DNA of 64,000 bases. Source: Neodiprion pinetum. Its lineage: Eukaryota > Arthropoda > Insecta > Hymenoptera > Diprionidae. The notes beneath the pieces were generated by a model. The model did not search any database. It was not told the origin of the DNA and saw only the letters and a list, made by a program, of their open reading frames with translations. The stretch is from the NCBI RefSeq assembly GCF_021155775.2, contig NC_060233.1, forward strand, positions 2,212,501 to 2,276,500. Direction: 5' to 3'. Made by a program: the position numbers and the translations under genes. Below are positions 1 through 11,597 of the stretch, one piece after another (the stretch's first letter is position 1; each line of letters begins with the position of its first letter).

Positions 1-38
1 ATTGCGATGAAGAAAACTCAACATCTAGTCTAATTTAC

Positions 39-2573
39 CTCCAACATATTGTAACGCTGAATGTCGCAAAGATCTCGAGAGCCTATTTCTGTGCTCATGT
101 ACCATCCGTTGAATGGCGCGGCAGTGAATTCCAGTCCACCACAATCGAATATCATACCAGAAACAGCTGGTACTGCAAACCACTTGAGATTTAATTTTTC
201 GAACCACTCGTATCTGAAAGTCATTTGAAGATCATACAGTGAAAAATATCCAAATTTGGAATCATCTTACTGCAAGTGTCTGTGACAAACTTGTTCGATA
301 AAAGGTATAATAGTTACGTCGGATGGCTGAGAGAAACTTCGAGTACAAGTTCAGTCGGAATGTCAAAGTAGTCAGGATCGTGTCCATTCGCTGATAACAC
401 TAGTGGCAATATATCAAATCTTGTTCCAGAACCCCGCCATCCAAGCTTCATGCAGAGCTAAGGAAGTGATTTACAATTATACTTCAATGACGATAGAGAT
501 GAAATGGAAAATTGCTTGAATCTTTCTGGAAATATCATTCATTCCTGACAAACCTCTGTAAATTCTACGTTTACTGGATCTCCCGTGATTGTACCATCAG
601 CGTTTTTGTAACCAGCGTAGCTAATGAGCTGTTGATTCCAGACTTTATAATCATGCTTGCCGTCGGTTCGTTGTGGAAAGATGGTGATTGCTGATCTACA
701 ATACAGTGAGAATTAAATTTGTGTTAGTATTTTATAAGTCAAATGCATCAAATGATTATTCACCTGATATTTCCCTTGTTTGTACTGTACTTGATGTGGT
801 TGCAGAGTGCCTCAAACATGCCACTAGTGGTTGTCACATATCGACAGTCAAAAACCTGGTGAATTTTATTATTTCAAGATATTATACATATGCAAAGCAT
901 TCATAGCTCTTCTTAATTTTTTCAGCAAAAATCACCGAACCTGCAGTTTTGACCACTGAATCCGTCCAATGCAACGAGCCGCATTTCTCCAGGCCAATTT
1001 TGCTCCATACACCAACTCTGTTTCTGTGAGTTGGTACGTACTCGCGCCCAACACTTCTCGCCGTATGCTTTCCCAGCGTGATCGGTGCGCATCGCTGTTC
1101 AATCTACACATTGAATTGAGCGCATTGAGACTTAAGGTGTTTACACAGATATTCAATATTGATATCGTAATTAGGTTTTAAAAAACATATGTAATCTGTT
1201 TTCAGATACATTACCGTCTAATCGACGCAAAGTATTGATCGAGAAAATCTTTAGCATGTACTAGAATTTCATCTTTTGAACGTGGCTCTGTGCTGTGATT
1301 AGGCAAAGACATTATGCTGCCCAAACAGACTTCACTGGAGCAATGCGTTTTCTGGAAAATAAATTTAGCGATGTTATCGAGTTTAATGTTGATGCGTAAT
1401 ATAGCGGAGTAACAAATTTTAAGTTTCAAGCATTATTGCATCCGTTTCCTGTAAATGCTATAACCATTGAAGACATTAGTTTTTCTGGCAACGATCATAA
1501 TATTGTTTACTTTCAAATGTACGGTACACACTAAGTACGTATACGTATAATTCATTTGAAAAAGCAATGTTACACTACATTGGCAAATATTTTTTATATC
1601 CTTTTTACTGTATGTAAGTACTGATATTGTATAATATGGTTCAGATAAAACGCAAGGATACCGTGAACAATGAATTTCAATCATGACGGGTGAGTATGTG
1701 ATATTCTAAAGCAGTTAAAATGTTCATTCAATCTTAACAGCTTCTGCTTCTACAATTACACGTACAGATAATTTTATACATCAATGTTCGATCACGTTCC
1801 TGTTAACAATCACTACCAAGCAATGAATGGGTATGCATGTGCATGCATAAATTGTAAGGCCTAAACAGTTTTCTAATTCGTGTACCATTCAATGTTTTCT
1901 TTGCTTAATTTAATCTCATCGACAAAGGATGATGAAAAAATTTTTAAAAAAACAAAATAATTATTACGACGAAATGAACAAGTAATACAAAGGTGTGTGT
2001 TTAAACTTTATATATGTTAATTGAAGGATCAAAATGAAAATCAAAACGTGAAGGAAATTTTTTCCATTTTACTGAATTTATTTGAAATGGTAAAATTCTA
2101 TCGATTTTTCCCGCTGATATACGAATGACTTATGAACGAAGAATAAAAAAATTGTACCGTGTCTGGGGATTCAAATCTACGGTATGAAGTTGTTTAAATG
2201 TTCGTAAAATATGAGAATTAAAAAAAAAAAAAAAAGAAAAAGTCTAATTCTCGTCTTTTGGATGTAAATTTAATTTCAAAATTGAACGATATAAGCCAAT
2301 ATAATTGCTAAAGTATAACCGACGATCAGTGTGATTATTTCTTGTTAAGATTCTCACATTGAGAATAACAAGGAATTATCGAGGGTTAATTTGTTGCGAT
2401 CGATATATATATAATTTATATTAAAAAGAAAATCATTTGATATAATTCTAAGATTATATCCGAACCTCGGCATTGTTGCTGTGAAGAGAATCGAACGCTT
2501 CTGTTTTGTATATGAGATTTCGAAGTTTCGTCGGTTTTCTCTGACACGGAGGCGCAGCTTCGTGGTCCTTCAT
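39..2573 (-). CDS. NOS: Nitric oxide synthase, N-terminal (oxygenase) part, cut by the left edge
   Basis: Makes nitric oxide and citrulline from arginine. Seven coding exons are visible: 2573-2466, 1351-1215, 1103-941, 855-764, an exon from about 680 to 556, 457-318 and 213-39. Phases agree at the joins I checked. The first exon begins MKDHEAAPP and carries a segment ending DSLH. The second has CSSEVC, the C-x4-C zinc site of the NOS dimer interface. The third has WRNAARCIGR, whose Cys is the axial heme ligand. Later exons have VFDCRYVTTTSGMFEAL, SAITIFPQRTDG, LVLSANGHDP and the substrate-site region GWYMSTEIGSRDL, all typical of the oxygenase domain. The calmodulin and reductase parts lie outside the window. 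The start at 2573 is the first ATG in frame with these exons. No PDZ-like extension is seen. Confidence 0.95.
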
Positions 2574-3901
2574 CTCGGCAATATACGGGACGAGTAGATC
2601 TCTTTCAGTTTCGTCCCTTCCGTTTTTCTTCCTTCCCTCTCCTTTTCTTCCAAAATTCTTGCCCAACGTTCGCGGCTCTCGCTTCCGCGATCTGCGCGAT
2701 CTATATATACATATATATATATATATATATACCGTACCCTTCCCTTGGTCAATGAAAGCGACTTAAATTATGTCTGCCCCCGGATTCGAGGACGCGGAGT
2801 GCCGAAAGTGGGAGGACCGAAGACGCAGCCCAGCATCCTCGACGGTTGCTAACATGCGCTGTGAACGTATATATCATCGATTTACCACGAGTTTCAAACC
2901 AGGTGTTTTGTGAAAACCGCGCCTAGACAGGGACTGGTTAATGTGCCTAATTGATTTTCAGGAACGCCGAGCTTTATTCACCACGTTTCACGTATCCCGA
3001 TATGATCGTATCGTATCCTCATCGATTTACAATTATTCCCACGGGTTTGGTTTCAGATCAAGTATTATATGATGTAAAGAACGTTTATTTACTTATTTAT
3101 TTATTTGTTTGGTAATTTTTGGCTCGGCGTCACTATACATACGATGTATGTAGAACTCGTTTTTCAACGTATTAATTGATATACGTAAAACGGATCTTCG
3201 GTCAATACAAGTAATGAATATTGAGTACTTTTACAGGTCGTAGAAAGTACAGATTATTTTTCCGACAATGGGTTGTTACGAAGAGCCTCCGGCTATGTAT
3301 TTCTAAACCAATTGCTTGCCATGAAATAATTAATCATGAATATTTTTATCATGTACTGCTTATCTGCAATTTGATGACATAAAACGAAAATTAACAATAA
3401 TGATCAAGTAAAGTGTATGTAATTAATCAATTGTTGATTTCATACAAGTATTGAGAATCGAAATTAATGTATAGTCGAGGAATCTGATTTGTCTGTTCTG
3501 AGTTAATGGACTATGATATGTATGGTAAAATGCAGAGAAAGTGCAAAAAAATTAACCCCTGAAGTTAGCAAGAAAGTAAATATCTACCAACCGATTAGAC
3601 ATGATCGTATTGATAATTTGAATTTTAAAACACTAGTCGCAATCGATAACTCTCGATCGCGCGCTTGATACCGCGATTGTCTTATTTTTTCATGTCAAAG
3701 AGCCATATTCAGAGTGCAGAAACTCAAATCTGAGGATTCTGGGTACTCACAATCAGTTTGAAGCTGCAATTCGAACATAACGACTTTCACGCTTTGCGGT
3801 CGAGTTGCATAATAATTTGAAATCAAGAGAGAAAAAAGAGATTAGACGAAACTTCAAGTTTAATCAAACTCATTTAAAGCGAGCCTGCTGTATAATTTAC
3901 T
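2574..3901. promoter_or_regulatory. Intergenic space between divergent NOS and coiled-coil genes
   Basis: No coding sequence was recognised in this 1.3-kb divergent interval. It contains a TA-dinucleotide microsatellite at about 2701-2732, just upstream of the NOS start, which could double as TATA-like sequence. It presumably holds the promoters of both neighbours, but no specific regulatory site can be supported. Confidence 0.4.
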
Positions 3902-5042
3902 ATGGAGAAACGATCGTATAGCGAGTATGATCCGAAGTCTGTCTCTGTTGCAGGAAGCGTACGTAACGTATTCTCTTTGCATTTTTTTCTCAAATCTAGA
4001 GACTATTTCGTTTTATAACTTTATTATTTAATTACCGGCTGTCGTAGTTTCTGAACGATTTTTCCAAAAAATATAGAAAAGAAAAGCGATAAGTGCTATT
4101 GACCAAAGCGACAATACTTCGTCAACGCGAAAAATTGCCGGCCACACTAGCAGTTGGAGTAGAATTGAAAACCACACGCCGACCATGAATCTGACTCAGA
4201 TTGAAGGGCAGCCTATGTCTCAGGAGGTCGTAATGAGTAGCTCTCAAGACGTGGATGATCCATTGACCAATAATCTACAAAGTTTATTGGAGATATGGAA
4301 TAATAATGCGACGCAGGGTGAATTAATTTTAGTTGACGATGATCAGGTGAATGAGAATTTTTTTATTCCGAAATATTTAGCTCTTAAAATTAAAAATAGT
4401 TACTATGTGATTTTCCCGGGTTACAAAGTCACTTTATATACTATATTTTTTGTAAGTACAAGTGAAAAGTCCAATCAATGCGTGTATATAGAATTATAAT
4501 TATTGAAAATTTGAATCACGCATTTTAATGTGTTTCCGATTCGTACAATTTGTACTGCAGCATCAGCAGTTGACGGAAATGGAAGAACAACTCGCGCAGG
4601 TTAAGTTGACAATCAAGGGTTTGGAACAAAGGCTTTCCAAGGCCGTCGAACGCAAGATCGTAATGAAGAATATTATTCAAGACCAAGTTAAAAGGGGGGA
4701 TGAAATTACGAAAAGGTGATATTTACCTTCAACTGACAAGATCATTGCTGCTGTTGCTAGTACCTCACAACTGCATCACACACCTCATACTTGTTAGGGT
4801 GATTCTTATTTTAGTTATGTCGGGATTTCTTCGCATTTACCGCCCAAAAGTAATCCATATATATAGGAAAAAAATTGACCGCAACCCTGAATTTGTCCGA
4901 CAACTCTAACACGCCCGCCATGCAGTCGAATTTTTATATGGAAAAATGCATTCATTTAAAATTTTTTTAAGAAAATTATTTATTTCTTCAAAATTATATA
5001 TTGTAAAAAAAATTCTTGCGCCTATTTTATGGGAAATTTTTT

Positions 5043-5094
<52 letters not shown>

Positions 5095-8062
5095 TGATCA
5101 CTTTTGGGGCAATGAGTGTGAAAAAATTCCGACATGACCAAAATAAGAACCACCCTAATATATTTATACATGTTGGTGCCGTAATCAAAGTCCTATCGAA
5201 TAGCGACTATAACTTTTTACAAGTTGTGTATGATATTGACATACAATATTAATTATTTCGTACTGATTCCGTTCCTTTTGACAGGCAAAATGTCGTTTTC
5301 GACTTGATGGCTGTCGCAGAGGAGCACTTCGAGAGCGCAGAGAAGACGCTCACAGAATGCGAGGAGGTCGAAGATGACCTGGCAAAATTGTATAATAACG
5401 CTAAACTAAAGCAGCAGGAGACTAAGAATATTCTGACCGAATCGTTTGATAAATACCGTAATCTTCTCACTTTACTTTCACCTTCATAAACTTTGACTCT
5501 GACAACCGACCAACGTTATTTTTCATCATTATCATTTGAAGGTGAAACTGAAACAAAGGAATTGGTAGAGCAATTGGCAATGTTAAACAGGCAATCGTTG
5601 ATCAATGAAACTAGGTATCAACAGCTCGAAGATCAATTATCCGATTTGACTCGCCTTAATTCTGAAGTTGATCTTAAACAGGAGATGGCTGAAAAAACAT
5701 ATAATGAAAATCGGGTAAAACACGCCGAAGAGATGAGTAAAATATCTGAAATCAAAATGAATATTGAAACAAAATTGAAATTGGAAATAGAGGAGCAGTC
5801 GAAATTGGAAGTTGTACGTGTCTCGCAAATATTATTTTCAAATCCAGAGTTGGTTTTTAAAGAAACTTAGCTCTGGTGTAAAATTCCGTTAGATGAAGAT
5901 AGTAGTAGAAACGTAGTGAAACTGTACCAAAAATCGTAGAAAAAATAGCCATAGAATTAGTTTTCTGTTTTTCTGTTTGCGGGTTTTCACGCATTTTCTG
6001 TACGTTTTTATCCGCATCTAACGAAATTTTTACGAATAGTTTATAATTAGATCAAATCGATCTTCTTGTCTTCAGGAAAATGAAGGAATTTTGAAAAAGG
6101 TTGACGAGTATCGCTCAAAATGTGAAGCGCAGCAAGCTACGTCCGCTCAGTATAAGGAACAGATCAAATACTTGACTACCACTTGCTGTGAGCTGGAGGA
6201 AGAAGAAGCGAAATTGAACACTGAACTTCTTGAATCAAATAGCTCACATTTTGCGTCAATTTCAGAAAAAGATTCAGAATTAGCTGAGTGCAGGTAATTT
6301 ATCGTGTAAGTCGACGACAATGCCGACATTTATTGTACCCTTAGTAATCATAACTCATACATGTGCATGTATTCAAATTTAGAAATCAATTGGAGGATTT
6401 AAGATCGAAGGTCGCAAAAGCGTCCGAAGAACTCATTAAAATTACCGAGGATAATAAAAATTTATCTGAAACTGATGTCAAAGCTGTTGACGAAATGAAC
6501 AGATTGACTGTAAAGTTACAAAATAAAGACGGCGAGGTACGTATTACTTATAGTGTAATAATTACCGCCAAGATTTCCTCGCACTATTTTCCTTGCAATA
6601 AAATCTAACTTCATTTTAGTCATCAAAACTGAACGCCGATTTAAGTAATGCCTTGACGGAGCAAGAAGAATTGTCTTTGAATTATGAGAGCCTAAACGTA
6701 CAGTTAACAGCGCTGAAAGATCAAAACTGTCGGGCTAAATCAGAATTTGAAACATGGGAAATAACGCAAAATCAAAAGCTTAGAAACATATCCGAAATGA
6801 ACAGACAACTTGCTACATCCGAGCATGATTTGAAGAATGTATCCGACTATGTCACTAAACTCGATTCAGAACTCGCCAATAAAGAAGCGAAATATTCTGT
6901 ACAATTGAATCAGTATGAGAAGACTATTGAAGAAAAGGATTGTAAAATTGCCGATTGTTCAAAAACGCTGGTAAATTTGCAAAATAAAAAGAAGCACAAC
7001 GAATTGGAGTATAAAAAAAAACTGAAGGTGAGAATTGAACCTTTTCTTTTCATTTATTCACTATTACACTTGATTTTAAGTTTAATCATGAGTTTCTTAA
7101 TCAGATAAAAACAAACTTGGCGGAGCAATGCCAAGTAGCTGACCATGCAAAAGAGATCCAAGAACAAAAAGCGAAAATCGATATTCTCCAAAATCAGATA
7201 TCGGTTGAAAAGCTGAAGCTTGAGCAGAATGGTTTGAAAGAACAAGAATTAAATAAACAAAAAGAAATCGAAGATTTGAAGTTAGTGGAATTGCAATCCA
7301 AATTTGTCGATCTTAAAGCCAAATACTCTACTGCTAAAGAACGAAACAACGATCTTCGTACCAAATTGCAAAAAATTGAAGAGCCGAAGCAAATGACGAA
7401 CACGGGGACGTCGCTGTCCATTGTCTCAAGTCCACTCCTCGGAATGAGTTTCGCTAGACCCGAGGTACCATATTTGAGTATAACCGATCATCGTATTTTT
7501 GGACGTTGGATATTGAACACTCCGAATGATGTGAATAATTTAAAATATCTCGCAACGACCTGCATAACGTTTAAACTAGATAGGATATTGCATTACTGTC
7601 ATTTACAGGGAAGTATAATTTCATCGACACCCGTTCATAGTCCGACTGGGACTGAAATGGCACAGTTAGAAATATCTTCCGACTTAAGTAGTATTGACGG
7701 AATGCAAGCAGTAAGTACATTCCATACCTTGATTAAATTCTTGTATTGCGCACGAAAAACAACCAATGGTTTTATCTTGTTTATTCAGATTACAGAAATA
7801 GAACGCGAGTACGAAAAGTTGAGTCAGTCTAATAAAACTGACGCTGTAAAATTAAGTCAAACAGATAGGACAGAAAATACCGGCTCAATATCATCTGCAA
7901 TTGCTGTGGTAAGACGATATGCTATCCACATGAACTCCACTGACGTTATGATTTAAACGGATTTTCACGCGGTTTTTTTTTTTTGTGTTGTTCCTTCATA
8001 TCCAGGTACCACCGCAACAGAGAAGCAGAAAATCTTACAAGCCATGCTACAAACGAAAGTAA
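3902..8062 (+). CDS. Long coiled-coil protein, 781 aa, unrecognised family
   Basis: I do not recognise this gene. Model exons: 3902-3958, 4077-4346, 4561-4715, 5285-5457, 5542-5813, 6076-6293, 6383-6536, 6620-7027, 7105-7464, 7609-7710, 7789-7908, 8006-8062. All phases agree and give 781 residues. The ATG at 3902 is preferred over that at 4185 because the reading frame stays open through the 4077 acceptor. Residues ~1-110 are Ser/Thr- and Asp/Asn-rich with short basic patches. Residues ~110-650 are almost continuous heptad-type coiled coil rich in E, K, Q and L. The tail is Ser/Thr-rich (SSTPVHSPTGTEMAQ) and ends in a basic segment (RSRKSYKPCYKRK). A non-coiled head, long rod and basic tail fit centrosomal, kinetochore or synaptonemal-complex filament proteins, but no family is claimed. 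A MITE lies in the intron between 4715 and 5285. Confidence 0.75.
4797..5155. mobile_element. MITE with GGGTG...CACCC ends, TA target duplication (copy 1)
   Basis: The ends form an imperfect terminal inverted repeat of about 35 bp. The left begins GGGTGATTCTTATTTTAG. The reverse complement of the right begins GGGTGGTTCTTATTTTGG. Both sides are flanked by TA, as expected for Tc1/mariner-type elements. The interior holds a TA microsatellite (about 5050-5082) and no coding capacity. It sits in an intron of the coiled-coil gene and shares ends with the element at 18966-19219. Confidence 0.75.
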
Positions 8063-8688
8063 ACATAGACGTGAAAGCGTTACATTTTTTTGCACACGTA
8101 ATAATAATAATTATCATTTCACAAGGATTCATGGATGCGATGAATTAATCAAGAAACAACGTACAGAAAATACCTTAATTATTCATAAAAAGTCGTGTGT
8201 TTAAAAAAATTTTCACCTTTATTTTAACTACCAACAAATAATATATAATAATATGATCAAAATATTGAGCGTAGTTGGTCTCTGATTCCGAAGCAGAATG
8301 CTACGTACACAATTTTTCACATTCTTTCAATAGAAACCACTCTATAAGTATATCTTCATATGGGTTTGGTGTATAAATATTCTTATCCATCACCAATTTA
8401 CGTACATATTAACATATTAAACAGTCTACAACAATAGTGTAAATGTAGATAAATATAGAACTTTGTTCTATTTGACGGGTCTTATAGAAACAGACGTATT
8501 TCGGCGGGCCGGATAGAATCGACGTATTTCAAAAAATGCTACAAGTTGTGTATAGCGCTCTGTATACACTAGATGTAGCGTTTTTTGTCAAAATATATCT
8601 GTTTTCATAGAACCTATCGAATTTAGGTATATACTATATATAATATATCACTGTATTATGAAAACTAGGTATTCACACTTGCACATTA
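8063..8688. other. Tail-to-tail intergenic/3' UTR region
   Basis: AT-rich sequence between the convergent coiled-coil and glycerol kinase genes. It probably holds both 3' untranslated regions. No ORF, RNA gene or repeat was recognised. Confidence 0.5.
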
Positions 8689-11597
8689 TTATCGTCCGTC
8701 GATTGGTGCTGAGGAAGAATCCCATTTCATAGACCGATCAATGGCCATTTTCCATTTAGAATATCGAAGATCCCTTTCTAAAATTTAACATTCGTTCATG
8801 ATACTGACTAAAACGTTTTTCTGAAAATATAAATCAACTCCCACCATCAAGATTATCTCATACACACCATCGTCGCTAATTTGTGGTGAAAACTTCGTAA
8901 TTTGATCAGCAACAACGTCATTGATATCCAATAGTCCTATACCAACACCAGCTAGTATGGCTGCGCCTAACGCGGTAGTTTCAACCATGTTTGGCCTCAC
9001 TGTTAAAAAGAATTGCATATTTTGTTTTATTTACTTTTTGTTAAACAAACAACAAAAAAAATTCCTTTGCAATTCGAAACCGACTACAACTGACCCACGC
9101 TAACTCCAGTCAAATCGGCTTGCAATTGCATTAGCAAATTATTAGCCGTCATTCCACCATCTACTTGCAATTCAGTCAAACTGGTCCCGGCGTCTTCCAA
9201 CATTGCCTCCAATATATCTCTGGTTTGAAAGCACACCGCTTCGAGTGCAGCTCTGATTATGTGATACTGCTGAGTATCTTCAGTAATTCCACATATAACT
9301 CTGTGCACAGAAAATTGTCATAATTTTTAGTCGGATCAAAGAAACACAAACTAATTTTATATCTGTTGTGAAATTTAGCTAGACGATATAGCGAATGAAA
9401 AAACTTGTACATTTGCTTCTATGAGGTAAAAATTGTAATGTCACTTAAATTACCCTCTGGCATCCTGCTGCCAATAAGGTGCGTATAACCCGGAGAAAGC
9501 TGGTACAAAGTAGACGTCACCAGAGCAACGTACTCTTTCCGCCAAATCCTGACTCTCTGTGACGTTGGCCATAAGCTGTATGTTATCTCGCAACCAGGAG
9601 AGTGCAGCACCAGCTACCGCGACTGATCCTTCCAAGGCATAGACGGCAGGTGAGCGCCCCAATTTATAAGCAACAGTTGTGATTAGACCTTGACTCGAGT
9701 CAACTTTCTGAAAGCGTTGTCAAATGTTACAGATTTAGTTTTAGAAGAAATCTTTGCATTTTAGAACGAATTTGGATTTCATATTTCCTTGGGATACATA
9801 CCACATTCCCGGTATTATAGAGTAAGAAACAACCTGTGCCGTAGGTTGCTTTTGCCTGCCCTCGTTTCAGACACAACTGACCTATCAGAGCTCCCTGCTG
9901 ATCACCTACACACTGTGTAACAGCATTAACGTTACAAACAGCAGTACATACAAAAAATTGAAGTGTTGACAGTTTTTCTCACGTTTTCTCAGTTCAAAGT
10001 ATCGTCTCATGATTAAAGTTTTAGTACAGTAGAACCTCGATTACGTGAATTAACTAACCTAGTTCGTATAACCGAAATGCAATTTTTATGTTAAGGTATA
10101 ATAATATATACAACACAATTTTAAATCCATAAACAGTCCGTTTAAAACATCTAAATACATATGAAACATCTTTCAAATACAGAATGCTTATTTTATTACT
10201 TTGGTTTTACATAGTCGTCTATTGTCAATTGACGAACAGCTCCTACACTTTTTTTAGCAAGCAACAATTAAAATTTCGTACCAAAAATATATTTTTTGCG
10301 CCAGCTTTTGGATAATTGAGTGTTTGGATGACCGAGGTTCTACTGTACAACAGTTTGAGTATCAAAGTGAACAGACTGTTGGGATGACTCACTTCTACAC
10401 AAAAGTAATCATTCATAGCTGAACTCACCCCTGAAATGGGTATTCCGCTCAAGACTTCTGGGTAAGAGATATGCCCATATATTTCGGAGCAGGATCGAAT
10501 TTCCGGAAGGATATCCAGCGGGATGCCAAAGAAGCGACAGAGCAATGGATCCCACTTCAGGGTCTCAATGTTCATCAACATTGTCCGAGATGCGTTGGAA
10601 ACATCCGTCATATGGAGTTTTCCTTGTGTAAGGTTCTGCAAATATATCGCAATTCTAAGTAAGGCAAAGTATTGCTGATACATTCAATGTAAGAGTAGAC
10701 TGAGAATTTTCCCCTCTCGTCTACTTCTTTCACAAATGTATTGAACAAACCCAAATCAGCCAAGTGTCGACAGTTCCGAAAGCACATCTCCCTGCCTCAA
10801 CAGCTTGCTTAACTCTTGGAACATTGTCAATAAGCCATCGGATTTTGAGAGCACTGAAATAAGGAGATATGGGCAGCCCACAAAGAGGTTTGAGGTAATT
10901 CTTGTTCCTTGTATTATTCGGCACATTATCCAAGATATTCTCAATCGTGGTCGTGGTCCGCATGTCCAGCCAAACTGAAACGAAAAAACGTGCATTTAAC
11001 AAACTTTTCCAAATTTTAAATTTCTACTCACTCCAAGGTAATGGAAAAAGACTCAAAAGTGTGAGCGAGAGATTCTATCTACCGATGGCATTGTGCAAGG
11101 GCTCTCCGGTTTCCTTGTCCCATACTAAAGTGGTTTCACGCTGGTTAGTAATGCCGATAGCTTTGATATCCGCCTTGTCTATGTCGATCGCTTTCAACTT
11201 CTCTATTGTCTTAATGATGCACTCATGCACCGCTTTAAGTATCTCCTTGGCATCCTGTTCGACCCATCCTTCTTGTGGGTATATATTCTTTATCTCGATC
11301 TGATGCGAGGCGACAACTTCTCTCCGCCGAACACTGAACACCTGTAAATACAATCACTTTCTCAAATTGATTCATGCCTCGATAAACCGGGTGTGGCAAT
11401 TGATCCAGTTCAAAGGTTTGACGCAACACCGGATGTACATTGAAACATGGATTGCTTTATCTACTCATCTATACTCTTTTAAACCTTCAGTTCTTTGTGT
11501 CAAAACATACTAATTTACTTACTAAAAACCTGGCACTGCTCGTTCCTTCATCAATCGCCCCAACAAGAGGACCAAATCGTCCAGTGCTCTCTGGCAT
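8689..11597 (-). CDS. GK: Glycerol kinase, 518 aa
   Basis: Phosphorylates glycerol with ATP to glycerol 3-phosphate, feeding glycolysis and lipid synthesis. Exons on the minus strand: 11597-11523, 11341-11083, 10974-10751, 10635-10429, 9912-9802, 9707-9454, 9300-9095, 8999-8868, 8777-8689. Phases all agree. FGGY-family landmarks in order: N-terminal GAIDEGTSSARFLVF (phosphate-binding loop), GITNQRETTLVWDKETGEP, NAIVWLDMRT, GTVDTWLIW, TDVSNASRTML, KATYGTGCFLLYNTG, VDGGMTANNLLMQLQADL, and ETTALGAAILAG near the C terminus. It ends SSAPIDGR without a membrane tail, so it is probably cytosolic. Length matches the family (about 500-560). A pogo-like MITE occupies part of the intron between 9912 and 10429. 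Confidence 0.96.
10027..10345. mobile_element. pogo/Tigger-type MITE in a glycerol kinase intron
   Basis: The left end reads CAGTAGAACCTCGATTACG. The reverse complement of the right end reads CAGTAGAACCTCGGTCATCC. Each is followed outward by TA, the expected target duplication. CAGTAGAACCTCG-type termini are known from pogo/Tigger DNA transposons. At 319 bp with no transposase ORF, this is a non-autonomous copy. Confidence 0.8.

Noticed and set aside
2574..2752. N-terminal extension of NOS upstream of 2573
   Set aside because: The frame is open but has no ATG that I can find, and runs into low-complexity TA repeat. The ATG at 2573 is preferred.
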